A DNA stretch of 64,000 nucleotides from Sulfotelmatobacter sp963788225 (GTDB lineage: Bacteria; Acidobacteriota; Terriglobia; Terriglobales; Acidobacteriaceae), in contig CAWBGI010000003.1 of assembly GCA_963788225.1 (NCBI GenBank), positions 1,005,536 to 1,069,535 of the forward strand. The letters run 5' to 3'. Under the pieces are notes generated by a model, which had not been told where the DNA came from, ran no database searches, and was given only the letters and a program-made list of their open reading frames with translations. Below, piece by piece: positions 50,515 to 59,499 of this stretch; within the stretch, counting starts at the first letter, position 1; each line of letters opens with the position of its first letter. Made by a program: the position numbers and the translations under genes.

Positions 50515-50540
50515 CGTCGTTGGTCGTTGGTCGTTAGTCG
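50515..50540. repeat. TCGTTGG tandem units
   Basis: Three to four 7-base units (TCGTTGG) follow the mutase stop and run into the next gene's 3' end. The same unit occurs at 13489-13527. Confidence 0.6.
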
Positions 50541-50717
50541 GAAGTTTTGTAGCCGCAGGCGTTACGGCAGGGTTCGCAGTACATGAGGCCGTCTCCGCAG
50601 ATGCGGATGTCGAGCTTGCGACTGGCACAGGACGCAGAACTTGTCGCACTCGCAGTGATCTTCCGGCATTTCGCACTGGCCGCAGCGAAACTTGGCGGGG
50701 CTGGTTCCGGTGGACAT
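50534..50717 (-). pseudogene. small zinc-ribbon protein, frameshifted
   Basis: From ATG 50717 the frame reads MSTGTSPAKFRCGQCEMP, EDHCECDKFCVLCQSQ, then fails. The +1 frame continues KLDIRICGDGLMYCEPC, RNACGYKTSD and a TAA at 50534. The 184 bases are one more than a whole number of codons, so one extra base near 50618-50628 splits a protein of about 60 residues with paired CxxC sites. Such small CxxC proteins are seen in Acidobacteria, though I cannot name this one. It overlaps a TCGTTGG repeat at its end. Confidence 0.65.
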
Positions 50718-50770
50718 AGGAATAATGTAGCGCTGCGGCTCGGGGATGGGGAACGTGCCGTTGGTAACTG

Positions 50771-50867
50771 CAATTGCTGATTTTTGATTGCTGATTGTTG
50801 ATTGAACACCTCCGCGCCTGAGCCGGGTTCTTAATCAACAATCACCAATCAAAAATCAGCAATTTTT
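50771..50867. repeat. TGATTG palindrome in a divergent gap
   Basis: AATTGCTGATTTTTGATTG and CAATCAAAAATCAGCAATT are exact reverse complements at the outer ends of the element. It sits between the divergent zinc-protein gene and murE, so it cannot be serving as a terminator there. Confidence 0.85.
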
Positions 50868-50887
50868 TTCCCGCGAGGCGCCTGCCC

Positions 50888-50893
50888 TATAAT
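50888..50893 (+). promoter_or_regulatory. -10 hexamer close to the murE start
   Basis: TATAAT ends 8 bases before ATG 50902. Transcription would start about 1-2 bases before the start codon, so murE is likely translated from a leaderless mRNA. No ribosome site is visible. Confidence 0.55.
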
Positions 50894-50901
50894 TCCTAGC
50901 A

Positions 50902-52416
50902 ATGACCTTCCAACAGGTGCTGGATGGAGCGGAAGTCCTCGCGCACAACGGGGATCCGGCGGTGAGTAGTGTGGAGTATGACTCGCGGCGGGTGAAGCCG
51001 GGGTGCCTGTTCGTGGCTATGCGCGGCGAGTCGAGCGATGGCAACCGGTTTATCGATCAGGCTGTTGCCGCTGGAGCCGTGGCGATTGTGACGGATTCGG
51101 CGGCGGAGCGGCCGCGTCCCGGTGTGGCTTGGGCGGTGGTTCCGAACGGGCGGCGGGCTTTGGCGCGGATCAGCGCGAACTTTTATAAGAAGCCGGCCGA
51201 GAGGATTGCGATCACGGGAATCACGGGGACGAATGGCAAGAGCACGACCGCGTTTCTGGTGGAGGCGATTCTGACGGCGGCGGGACGGAAGAGTGCGCTG
51301 ATTGGGACGATTGAGTATCACGTGGCCGGGAAAGTTTTGCCGGCGCCGCATACCACGCCCGAGGCGCTGGAACTGAATCGCATTTTCAGTGAAGCCCTGG
51401 GGAATGGGGCGACGGATGCGGTGATGGAGGTTTCCTCGCACGCGCTGGCGCAGGAGCGCGTATTCGGCATTCCTTTTGATGTGGCTGTGTTCACCAATCT
51501 GACGCGCGATCATCTCGATTATCACAAGACTATGCCAGAGTATTTCGCGGCCAAGCGCGTGCTGTTTGAGGGCTGCGGCACAGATGCGCCACGAGCTGTG
51601 GTTGCGAATATCGATGATGAGTCAGGCGCGAAGCTGGCGGAGTTCAGCCGGAAGCGGAGTTCGGTCGTGCTGAAGTATGGATGGGAGCGTGGCGATTTTC
51701 ACGCGGACAACGTTGACATCACGACGCGCGGGACGCGCTTTGATCTGGTGACGCCAGCAGGGAAGATCGCGGCGTTCTCGGCGCTGATCGGGCGCGTGAA
51801 CGTGTACAACATTCTGGCGGCGGCGGGAGCGGGTTTTGCGCGCGGGTGTTCGACGGAGGCGATCGCTAAGGGGGTCGACGAGCTGGCGTCGGTTCCCGGG
51901 AGGTTTGAGCGAGTCGAATGCGGCCAGCCGTTTACGGTGGTGGTTGACTATGCGCACACCGACGACGCTTTGCGGAATTTGACGGCGCTGGCGCGGGAGT
52001 TGGTTTCTGCCGCGAAGGGACGAGTGTTGACGGTGTTTGGCTGCGGAGGAGATCGCGACCGGAAGAAGCGTCCGCTGATGGGCGAGGCGGCGGGACGGGG
52101 AAGCGATTTTGTGGTGCTGACTTCGGACAATCCTCGAAGTGAGGATCCGCTGGCGATTATTAACGATGCGGTGGTGGGGCTGCAGAGAACGGGCGTCAAG
52201 TACACGGTTGAAGTCGACAGGCGCAAGGCGATTGCGCTGGCGATTGGCGAGGCGCGGCCGGGAGACATTGTGCTGATTGCCGGGAAGGGGCACGAGAAGG
52301 TGCAGGTCACGCGGGAGGGCGCGGCTCCGTTTGATGATTTGGAAGTGGCGCGCGAGGCGCTGCGGGTGGCGGGGTTTGAGTGCGAGGCGGGTCAGGCGGG
52401 GTTTCATTCGCGATGA
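50902..52416 (+). CDS. murE: UDP-MurNAc-tripeptide ligase
   Basis: MurE adds the third residue of the peptidoglycan stem peptide in the cytoplasm. The three Mur domains are seen: VSSVEYDSRRVKPGCLFVA, the ATP loop GITGTNGKSTTAF, DAVMEVSSHAL and FTNLTRDHLDYH. The DNPRSEDPLAI motif near residue 413 is the mark of enzymes that add meso-diaminopimelate. At 504 residues it is normal in size. Its stop overlaps the murF ATG (ATGA at 52413-52416). Confidence 0.96.
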   Translation: MTFQQVLDGAEVLAHNGDPAVSSVEYDSRRVKPGCLFVAMRGESSDGNRFIDQAVAAGAVAIVTDSAAERPRPGVAWAVVPNGRRALARISANFYKKPAERIAITGITGTNGKSTTAFLVEAILTAAGRKSALIGTIEYHVAGKVLPAPHTTPEALELNRIFSEALGNGATDAVMEVSSHALAQERVFGIPFDVAVFTNLTRDHLDYHKTMPEYFAAKRVLFEGCGTDAPRAVVANIDDESGAKLAEFSRKRSSVVLKYGWERGDFHADNVDITTRGTRFDLVTPAGKIAAFSALIGRVNVYNILAAAGAGFARGCSTEAIAKGVDELASVPGRFERVECGQPFTVVVDYAHTDDALRNLTALARELVSAAKGRVLTVFGCGGDRDRKKRPLMGEAAGRGSDFVVLTSDNPRSEDPLAIINDAVVGLQRTGVKYTVEVDRRKAIALAIGEARPGDIVLIAGKGHEKVQVTREGAAPFDDLEVAREALRVAGFECEAGQAGFHSR

Positions 52417-53789
52417 AGCTGACGCTTGGCAGGATCGCTGAATTTGTTTCTGCGGCCGGGGAGTTCTCGCCGGAGGAAATCGCGCAGGGGTATTCGATCG
52501 ACTCGCGCACCGTTGGTCCGGGACAGCTTTTCTTTGCGGTGAAGGGTGAGCGGTTGGATGGGCACGACTTCGTGGAGGCGGCACTGCAAAGGGGAGCTGT
52601 CGCGGCGGTGGTGCGCAAGGATCGGTTGGCGCGCTATCCGGAGGGGGCTCGCTTGCTGGCCGTCGACGACACGCTGATCGCGCTGCAGACCCTGGCCATG
52701 GCGGTGCGGAAGTTGTGGGGCAAGCCGCTGATTGGGGTCACGGGCTCGATGGGCAAGACTACTACTAAGGAGGCCATCGCGCATGTGCTGGGCGCGCGTT
52801 TTCGAGTGCTGAAATCGGAAGGGAATTTCAATAATCATTTCGGTTTGCCGTTGATGCTGCTGAAGCTGGAGCCGGAGCATGACGTGGCCGTGATCGAGAT
52901 GGGCATGTCGCATGCAGGGGAAATTCGAGCGCTGGCGAAGATTGCGCAGCCGGAGACGGGTGTGGTCACCAACGTCGCTCCGGTGCATCTGGAGTTTTTT
53001 GATTCGGTGGCGGGGATTGCGCGGGCGAAGTATGAACTGATCGAGTCGCTGCCCGCGGGTGGAACCGCGGTGCTGAATGCAGATGATGAATACGTTTCGC
53101 AGTTTGGGCGCGACTTGAAGGGCAAAGTCGTGATGTATGGCACGCGTGCCACTGCGGATGTGCGCGCCGAGAATGTTTGCAGCCTCGGGGCCGAGGGTTC
53201 GGAGTTCGATGTGGTAATTGGGGGCGTGCGCGAACGTGCTCGGCTGCCGCTGGTGGGAGAGCACAACGTGCTGAATGCACTGGCGGCTGTGGCTGTGGGC
53301 CTGCAACGTGGGTTGACGCCTTCCGAGGCGGTCGGGGCGCTGGCGGATCTGTCTCCGGCGGATAAACGTGGAGAGGTTCTACGACTGGGCAACATCACGG
53401 TGATCAACGATTGTTACAATTGCAATCCGAAAGCGCTGAAGGCGATGGTGGATGCGCTGGCGGCGATGCCGGGGCAGCGCCGCATTGTGGTGGCGGGCGC
53501 GATGCTGGAACTAGGTCCGACGGAGGAGGAATTGCACCGGCAGGCGGGCCAGCACATCGCGGAGAAAAAGATCGACGTGCTGTTGGGTGTGCGTGGGCCG
53601 GCACAAGCAATGGTGGAAACGGCCCGGCAGGCGGGTATGCGAGCCGAATTTGTATCCACGCCTGAGGAAGCCGGGGAATGGCTGGCGCGCGAGGCGCGCG
53701 ACGGTGATGTGGTTCTGATGAAGGCCTCGCGCGGCGTGAAGCTGGAGAAAGCGTTGGAAGTGTGGAAGGCACGGCGCGGGGCCAAATAA
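52413..53789 (+). CDS. murF: UDP-MurNAc-tripeptide-D-Ala-D-Ala ligase
   Basis: MurF attaches D-Ala-D-Ala to complete the stem pentapeptide. It has SIDSRTVGPGQLFFAVKGE, the ATP loop TGSMGKTTTKEAIA, FNNHFGLPLMLL and INDCYNCNPKALKAMVDAL. About 458 residues. The ATG overlaps the murE stop; the frame is open 11 codons upstream, but that part is murE sequence. The end runs into a CACGGAG palindrome. Confidence 0.95.
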   Translation: MKLTLGRIAEFVSAAGEFSPEEIAQGYSIDSRTVGPGQLFFAVKGERLDGHDFVEAALQRGAVAAVVRKDRLARYPEGARLLAVDDTLIALQTLAMAVRKLWGKPLIGVTGSMGKTTTKEAIAHVLGARFRVLKSEGNFNNHFGLPLMLLKLEPEHDVAVIEMGMSHAGEIRALAKIAQPETGVVTNVAPVHLEFFDSVAGIARAKYELIESLPAGGTAVLNADDEYVSQFGRDLKGKVVMYGTRATADVRAENVCSLGAEGSEFDVVIGGVRERARLPLVGEHNVLNALAAVAVGLQRGLTPSEAVGALADLSPADKRGEVLRLGNITVINDCYNCNPKALKAMVDALAAMPGQRRIVVAGAMLELGPTEEELHRQAGQHIAEKKIDVLLGVRGPAQAMVETARQAGMRAEFVSTPEEAGEWLAREARDGDVVLMKASRGVKLEKALEVWKARRGAK

Positions 53790-53793
53790 TTCT

Positions 53794-53907
53794 TCACCAC
53801 GGAGGCACGGAGACACGGAGAAAGCGCAAGATCCTTCGGAACGGTACCGGCTTCGCTGGTTCTTAAAGGATTTGTGTTTCTCCGTGACTCCGTGCCTCCG
53901 TGGTGGA
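53794..53907. repeat. CACGGAG palindrome between murF and mraY
   Basis: The left arm CACCACGGAGGCACGGAGAC and the right arm GACTCCGTGCCTCCGTGGTG are reverse complements built from CACGGAG units. The centre is about 55 bases. Related arms occur at 60106-60176 and 61279-61378. Confidence 0.85.
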
Positions 53908-53954
53908 TGTTGGGTTGGAGTTTGTTAGACATTTTGGAGCGAGTCGGAGGCTGA

Positions 53955-55088
53955 TTGCTCTACTGGCTGTTGTTCCTGAAGCTGCAACATTATTTTCCGC
54001 CGTTCCGCATCTTCCGTTATCTGACGTTCCGTACTGCGTTTGCCAGCCTTACTGCTTTGTTTACCGCGCTCATCGTGGGGCCACTGGTGATCAACCGACT
54101 GCGCGAATTTCAGATTGGACAGTACATTCGGGAGGAGGGACCGAAGGCTCATCAGAAAAAAGCCGGGACTCCAACCATGGGCGGGTTGCTGATTGCGATT
54201 GCCATCGTTGTACCTACGCTGCTGTGGGCGGATTTGAGCAACCGCTTCGTGTGGATTGCGGTGTTTGCCACGTGCGCGTTTGCGGCGATCGGATTCACCG
54301 ACGATTACACCAAGGTTGTGCATCGCCGGAATCTGGGCCTGACCGGGCGGGCGAAGCTGGGACTGCAGATCGCAACCAGCATCGTTATCGCAGTGATGCT
54401 GATCGCCATGCAGACTTATGGCATGTATTCGACCAAGCTGATCGTGCCGTTTCTCAAGCAGTTCCATCCCGATCTGGTGGTGCAGAATCTGGAACGCTAT
54501 CCTCATCTTTGGCCGCTGGCCTTTTTGCCGTTCATGGCATTTGTGGTTCTGGTGATCGTGGGCTCGAGCAATGCGGTGAACCTTACCGATGGGCTGGACG
54601 GCCTAGCCATTGGTTGCACGGTGATTGCTGCGGGCGCGCTGACGGTGCTGACGTATGTGAGCGGGCACGCTACGTTTGCTACCTACCTGGAAATTCCGAA
54701 GATGCCGCAGGTGGGCGAGCTGACGATTTTCTGCGGAGCGATGGTTGGGTCGTCGATCGGATTCTTGTGGTACAACGCACATCCGGCGGAAGTGTTTATG
54801 GGCGATGTGGGATCGCTGGCGCTGGGCGGGGCGATTGGGACCGTGGCTGTCATCATCAAGCAGGAACTGCTGCTGCCGTTTATTGGCGGAGTGTTTGTGA
54901 TCGAGGCCGTGTCAGTGATCTTGCAGGTAGGATCGTATAAGCTGCGGAAGAAGAGGATTTTCAAGATGGCGCCGATCCATCATCATTTCGAGTTGATGGG
55001 TTGGTCGGAGTCGAAGATTATCGTGCGCTTCTGGATCGCGTCGCTGGTGTTTGCGTTGTTCGCGCTGACGACTTTGAAACTGCGGTAG
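53955..55088 (+). CDS. mraY: phospho-MurNAc-pentapeptide transferase
   Basis: MraY makes lipid I on the inner membrane from UDP-MurNAc-pentapeptide and undecaprenyl phosphate. About ten membrane segments and the family motifs are visible: TFRTAFASLTALFTALIVG, GPKAHQKKAGTPTMGGLLI, DDYTKVVHRRNLGLTGRAK, NAVNLTDGLDGLAIG, GDVGSLALGGAIG and MAPIHHHFELMGWSESKII. The TTG at 53955 has GGAGG 4 bases upstream and gives the family-like LYWLLFLKLQHYF. 377 residues. Confidence 0.96.
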   Translation: MLYWLLFLKLQHYFPPFRIFRYLTFRTAFASLTALFTALIVGPLVINRLREFQIGQYIREEGPKAHQKKAGTPTMGGLLIAIAIVVPTLLWADLSNRFVWIAVFATCAFAAIGFTDDYTKVVHRRNLGLTGRAKLGLQIATSIVIAVMLIAMQTYGMYSTKLIVPFLKQFHPDLVVQNLERYPHLWPLAFLPFMAFVVLVIVGSSNAVNLTDGLDGLAIGCTVIAAGALTVLTYVSGHATFATYLEIPKMPQVGELTIFCGAMVGSSIGFLWYNAHPAEVFMGDVGSLALGGAIGTVAVIIKQELLLPFIGGVFVIEAVSVILQVGSYKLRKKRIFKMAPIHHHFELMGWSESKIIVRFWIASLVFALFALTTLKLR

Positions 55089-55108
55089 CGATGCCGGGGG
55101 TCGTGAGG

Positions 55109-55209
55109 AATTTTTGATTGATGATTTTTGATTGATGATTGAAAACCTTGTGGTGCGGAGTGTGATTCGATTTTCAATCAACAATCAGCAATCAACAATC
55201 ATCAATTGA
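55109..55209. repeat. TGATTG palindrome between mraY and murD
   Basis: Arms TTTTTGATTGATGATT and CAATCAACAATC...ATCAATTGAT pair over about 40 bases around a GC-rich centre. Same class as 15753, 32390 and 50771. Confidence 0.85.
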
Positions 55210-55216
55210 TCTAAGC

Positions 55217-56578
55217 ATGGAACTTAAAGACAAACGCGTGCTGGTGGTTGGGCTCGGCAAGTCTGGAGTGGCTTCGGCGCTTTTCCTGAAGGCGCATGGA
55301 GCGCGGGTTACGGTCTCTGATACCAAGAGCGGGGATGAACTGCGCAACGAGATTCCTTCGCTGCTCGATCATGGGATTACGGTTGAGACCGGCGGGCATG
55401 GGGAGCGCACGTTTCGCGGGCAGGATTTGATTGTGGTGAGCCCCGGCGTTCCGGTGGACGCGCCGCTGCTCAACCAGGCGCGGTCGCTGGGCGAGGCCGT
55501 GATCGGCGAGATCGAATTGGCTGCGCAGTTTCTGCCGGGACCTATTGTGGCTATTACTGGGTCGAACGGGAAGACTACGACTACTACTTTGACGGGCGAC
55601 ATTTTGGCGGCAGGCGGGCTGCCGACGCTGGTCGGGGGGAACATCGGTACTCCTGCGATTTCGCTAGCGGAGCGGGCCAAGCCGGAGACGGCCATTGTGC
55701 TCGAGGTTTCGAGCTTTCAACTGGAGACGATTCGGACGTTCCGTCCAAAGGTTGCTGTGGTCTTGAACGTTACGCCCGATCATCTGGACCGGCACCGCAC
55801 GTTGGATGTTTACGTGGATGCAAAGGCGCGGATTTTTGAGAATCAGCGGGGCGATGATTTTGCCGTGCTCAATGAGGATGATCCGACTTGCGTGACGATG
55901 GCGGCGCGGACTCGGGCGCAGGTGTTCTGGTTCAGCCGGCAGAAGGAAGTGAAGCAGGGCGCGTGGGTGCGCGAGGGGAAAATCTTGTTTCGGGATGGTC
56001 GCGGTCAGCAGCGCGACATTATGCTGGTTTCTGAAATTCCGCTGAAGGGCGCGCACAATCTGGAGAACGTGCTGGCGGCGGTGTGCGCGGGCGCGCTGAT
56101 GGGATGCGCTCCGGAAAAGATTCGGCAGGCGGTGCGCGACTTCAAGGCGGTCGAGCACCGCCTCGAGTTTGTGGCGACGATCCGCGGTGTGGATTATTAC
56201 AACGATTCGAAGGCTACAAACGTGGACGCGACCATCAAAGCGCTAGAGTCGTTTCCTACGAACATCCACCTGATTCTTGGCGGCAAGGACAAAGGCAGCG
56301 ACTACAGTGTGCTCAACGAGTTGTTGCGGCAGCGGGTGAAGCGCGTGTACACGATTGGCGCGGCGGCGGGGAAGATCGAGTCGCAAATTAAAGGCGCTGA
56401 AGTTGTGCACGCGGAGACTTTGGAGAACGCTGTTCGCAAGGCTCATGCTGTGGCGCAGGCGGGTGATGTGGTGTTGCTGGCTCCGGCTTGCGCGAGCTTC
56501 GATCAGTTTAAGAATTATGAGCAGCGCGGGTTGGTGTTTAAGGAGATTGTGCGCGGGCTGAGCGAAACGCGGCCTTGA
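55217..56578 (+). CDS. murD: UDP-MurNAc-L-alanine-D-glutamate ligase
   Basis: MurD adds D-Glu to UDP-MurNAc-L-Ala. VLVVGLGKSGVASALFL is the N-terminal Rossmann part, AITGSNGKTTTTTLTGD the ATP loop, VLEVSSFQLETI and LNVTPDHLDRH the family motifs, and DSKATNVDATIKALESF the C-terminal domain. 453 residues, normal. Confidence 0.96.
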   Translation: MELKDKRVLVVGLGKSGVASALFLKAHGARVTVSDTKSGDELRNEIPSLLDHGITVETGGHGERTFRGQDLIVVSPGVPVDAPLLNQARSLGEAVIGEIELAAQFLPGPIVAITGSNGKTTTTTLTGDILAAGGLPTLVGGNIGTPAISLAERAKPETAIVLEVSSFQLETIRTFRPKVAVVLNVTPDHLDRHRTLDVYVDAKARIFENQRGDDFAVLNEDDPTCVTMAARTRAQVFWFSRQKEVKQGAWVREGKILFRDGRGQQRDIMLVSEIPLKGAHNLENVLAAVCAGALMGCAPEKIRQAVRDFKAVEHRLEFVATIRGVDYYNDSKATNVDATIKALESFPTNIHLILGGKDKGSDYSVLNELLRQRVKRVYTIGAAAGKIESQIKGAEVVHAETLENAVRKAHAVAQAGDVVLLAPACASFDQFKNYEQRGLVFKEIVRGLSETRP

Positions 56579-56590
56579 GGATGGTGAGCG

Positions 56591-57406
56591 ATGCGCTCTT
56601 ACAGGAGCTGGACGTACGCCGTCGTTGCCTGCTTGAGCCTCCTAGCGGCGTTGAACTGCACCCGCCGGGGCACCGACCGTCGCCTTATCAGTGCCTACAA
56701 CGTTCCCATCGGCGAGCCCCGAGCGATCAAACCCGCGAAACCGATTCCGGGTACCCGAGTCTGGGAGGGGGAGGTTCTTTCCGTCTCGCTCGGAGCTCAG
56801 GACGTGAACTCTGCTCTTGGCCCCTATGTCGTGTCCAGCGCGCCTGCCGACCAGTTCACGCCTAGGGCTCTTCACCCGTTCGATCCCAAGAGTTTTAGCC
56901 TCTGGGTGGATGACTCAAAGGTCAACTTCTGTGGCATGAGCCGGGAACTGAAGGGTCTCGACGTTGGCGAGTTGACCAACCACTCGGTAAGGCTGACCGC
57001 CTCCGCGGGGGAGCTCAGGGGACTGAGGTGGGCCCCGCCCCCAGCGGAACCCGGGACGGGACCCCTCCCTTCATCGCCGGTCACGCTGACAAAGACATGC
57101 TATGTGCTCGAGGACTTTGAAGACTTTAGTGACCGCAAAGAATTTGCAGGATTTACTGCCCCGTCCTTTGACACGGTTCTTCGGATTGTTCGATCCATGG
57201 ATCATTTGTATGGCGGGAAATATAAAGGAGGCCGTTGGACTGTCTCGCGTACAGACACGCTAGAATCGGGTAAGTATCGAGTGTTTTACGCTTTGCCAGG
57301 CGACGACCAGTACCGTTTCGTGTGGAACGCCAACCTTCGCACGGGCGAGTTTGTCCCGATGGCGAGGTGCGCCGAGGAAGTGGAACAATTCATGCATGAG
57401 CACTGA
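56591..57406 (+). CDS. predicted lipoprotein of unknown function
   Basis: The 271-residue protein has an N-terminal hydrophobic stretch ending in a lipobox (SLLAALNC), so it should be lipid-anchored. The rest has no family I know; it contains CGMSRELKGLDVGEL and CYVLEDFEDFSDRKEF and a C-terminal beta-like part (YRVFYALPGDDQYRFVWN). It lies 12 bases after murD and 3 bases before the next unknown gene, inside the cell-wall cluster where ftsW is expected. Codon use is less GC-biased than that of murD. Confidence 0.7.
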   Translation: MRSYRSWTYAVVACLSLLAALNCTRRGTDRRLISAYNVPIGEPRAIKPAKPIPGTRVWEGEVLSVSLGAQDVNSALGPYVVSSAPADQFTPRALHPFDPKSFSLWVDDSKVNFCGMSRELKGLDVGELTNHSVRLTASAGELRGLRWAPPPAEPGTGPLPSSPVTLTKTCYVLEDFEDFSDRKEFAGFTAPSFDTVLRIVRSMDHLYGGKYKGGRWTVSRTDTLESGKYRVFYALPGDDQYRFVWNANLRTGEFVPMARCAEEVEQFMHEH

Positions 57407-57409
57407 GGA

Positions 57410-58171
57410 ATGTCGATGACCATGGACTGGAAAACGTACTATCGAGAGTTCGATTCACTCCTGCGCTCCTTCGCGGAGGGGCCTCTTCGCAGCCGTCGCT
57501 TGGACAAGAGGTATGTCGGATTCCGCCCTGTCACAGGCGATAAATTCGAAATTGATCTGAACGACGGGGTGCAAAGACTCTTGGTAATCGGTCGAGCCGT
57601 CAACGGGTGGGAAAGCGGCGAGGGCGCCACGAAGGGGGGCTGGAGTCGTGAAGACATGGCGGAACCCCGCCGGAGACAGGAGGTTATCGATCGGCTGGAA
57701 GCGGAGTCCAGTCTAGACTGGCTATGCTTCGCTAGGTGCATGGCCAGGGTGTCCTCATTTTGGAGAACTGCCCGGGATCTGCTGCTCAAGATTAATGGGA
57801 CAAGCCTCAGCGAGTCGTGGCCGCTCTATCTGGGCTGGACTAACCTCTACAAGATTTCCGCCGCTGCTGGCGGTAACCCGAGCGAGCGGGAATGCGACCT
57901 GCAACTCAAATCATGCAGAACGCTCCTCGAACTCGAACTCGCCGCTTGGTCGAGCGCACCTGTATTGGTCGCAACGGGCTTCGATTGGTGGGACGGCTTT
58001 CGGGATGTCTGGAACCTAGGCGGCGCCGACAAGGCAGGAGATTTCGTGCAGTTCAAGTCCCGCTTGAACGGACAAATCCTGGCCGTGGCAAAACATCCCG
58101 AGCGAAAAAAGCAACCGGATTATCTTGACGCTGTACTTCGCGCCATCGATCCCCGCCTCGGCACTTTGTGA
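57410..58171 (+). CDS. conserved-looking cytoplasmic protein of unknown function
   Basis: About 253 residues, soluble. RLLVIGRAVNGWE, LDWLCFARCMARVSSFWR, LYLGWTNLYKIS, and PVLVATGFDWWDGF give a regular alpha/beta pattern, faintly like a uracil-DNA-glycosylase-type fold, but I cannot assign it. ATG 57416 has GAGGA at better spacing than ATG 57410. It is coupled to the lipoprotein gene. The pair interrupts the murD-ftsW order and ends near a half palindrome at 58195. Confidence 0.65.
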   Translation: MSMTMDWKTYYREFDSLLRSFAEGPLRSRRLDKRYVGFRPVTGDKFEIDLNDGVQRLLVIGRAVNGWESGEGATKGGWSREDMAEPRRRQEVIDRLEAESSLDWLCFARCMARVSSFWRTARDLLLKINGTSLSESWPLYLGWTNLYKISAAAGGNPSERECDLQLKSCRTLLELELAAWSSAPVLVATGFDWWDGFRDVWNLGGADKAGDFVQFKSRLNGQILAVAKHPERKKQPDYLDAVLRAIDPRLGTL

Positions 58172-58194
58172 CGCTGTCCGCGAACCAAGAGAAG

Positions 58195-58223
58195 CAACAA
58201 TCAGCAATCAACAATCAGCAATT
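58195..58223. repeat. half of a TGATTG palindrome
   Basis: CAACAATCAGCAATCAACAATC is the right arm of the class, with no matching left arm nearby. The missing half coincides with the two inserted unknown genes. Confidence 0.6.
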
Positions 58224-58266
58224 CGTTCTCGCTGACTCCGCTGCTCCGTGGTGAAATGAACTTCCC

Positions 58267-59358
58267 ATGGCAAAGCGGGTGAGTGTCGATCGCTGGCTGT
58301 TTACCGTGACCATGCTGTTGGTGTTTGTAGGGCTGGTGATGGTGTTTTCGGCGTCGGCGGTGATGGCGCGGGAGCGGTTTGGGTCTCCGTATGCGTTTCT
58401 GGTGAAGCAGTTAGTCTGGGCGGCTGCCGGGCTTGTCGCGATGGTGGTGGCGATGCGGGTGGATTACCGGCGCTACAAGCATCCGGCGCTGGTGTTTTCG
58501 CTGCTGGGGCTGACCACGCTGCTGCTGATCTCCGTTTTCTTTCTGGACCGCTCGCACAATACGCATCGCTGGTTCCGCGTGGGCGCTTTTTCTTTTCAGC
58601 CTTCGGAACTAGCCAAGCCGGTGCTGATTCTTTTTCTCGCTTACTTTCTTGAAGCGCGCACCAAAACCATGGATGACTGGCGCAACACACTGGTACCGGC
58701 GGCCGCGCCTGTGGTGGTGCTGCTGGGGTTGATCGTGCTGCAGCCCGACTTGGGTACGGCCATCGCTTGTGGAGGGATTGCGGCTTGCATTCTGTATGTG
58801 GCGGGCATGCGGCTGCGGTATTTCGCGTATGCGTTTGGGGCGTCGCTGGTGCCGCTGTATTTTTTGATCTTTCATGTCAGCTGGCGACTTGCCCGGCTGC
58901 TGGCGTTCTGGAATCCCTATGCGGACCGGCAGAAAGCGGGGTTCCACATTATTCAGTCGCTGATCGCGGTGGGCACGGGCGGCGTGACGGGCACTGGGCT
59001 GATGGAAGGCAAGCAGAAGTTGTTTTACTTGCCGGAGCCGCATACTGACTTTATTTTTGCGGTCACCGCCGAAGAGTTGGGATTGGTGGGAGCGATGTTT
59101 GTGGTGGCGTTGTTTGCCATCTTTTTGTGGCGCGGGATGCGGGCCTCGTGGCGCACCGAGGATATTTTCGGACGATACCTGGCGGTTGGAATCACAAGCA
59201 TGGTTGTGCTGCAGGCGTTCATCAACATCAGCGTGGTTTTGGGCATGATGCCGACCAAGGGGATCCCGCTGCCGCTGGTGTCGTACGGAGGGTCGTCGTT
59301 GTTTGTGACGCTGGCGTGTGTGGGCGTGCTGCTGAACATTACCAAGCAGGCGGAGTAG
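58267..59358 (+). CDS. ftsW: SEDS-family lipid II polymerase FtsW
   Basis: FtsW polymerises lipid II at the division site. The 363 residues contain about ten membrane helices and the SEDS motifs FQPSELAKPVLILFLAYFLEA, LLGLIVLQPDLGTAIACGG and, near the end, MPTKGIPLPLVSYGGSSLF. Its position before murG supports FtsW rather than RodA. No good ribosome site precedes ATG 58267. Confidence 0.93.
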   Translation: MAKRVSVDRWLFTVTMLLVFVGLVMVFSASAVMARERFGSPYAFLVKQLVWAAAGLVAMVVAMRVDYRRYKHPALVFSLLGLTTLLLISVFFLDRSHNTHRWFRVGAFSFQPSELAKPVLILFLAYFLEARTKTMDDWRNTLVPAAAPVVVLLGLIVLQPDLGTAIACGGIAACILYVAGMRLRYFAYAFGASLVPLYFLIFHVSWRLARLLAFWNPYADRQKAGFHIIQSLIAVGTGGVTGTGLMEGKQKLFYLPEPHTDFIFAVTAEELGLVGAMFVVALFAIFLWRGMRASWRTEDIFGRYLAVGITSMVVLQAFINISVVLGMMPTKGIPLPLVSYGGSSLFVTLACVGVLLNITKQAE

Positions 59359-59360
59359 GG

Positions 59361-59454
59361 CATTGAGTCATTGAGTGATCGGGCCATTGAGTGATTGGAA
59401 GAACATCCGAAGGCTCAATCACCCGATCGCTTAATGACTCAATCGCTCAATCAT
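59361..59454. repeat. CATTGAGTGAT palindrome after ftsW
   Basis: Arms of about 40 bases (CATTGAGTCATTGAGTGATC and GATCGCTTAATGACTCAAT) pair around a short centre. Same class as 11496-11594 and 17616-17693. Confidence 0.8.
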
Positions 59455-59499
59455 TTATAGTCACTTCATGCGCACACTTCTGCCGCCTCAAGGAGGACG

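Noticed and set aside
50771..50867. Rho-independent terminator, because a T-run follows the palindrome
   Set aside because: The palindrome lies between two divergent genes, so neither transcript would end there.
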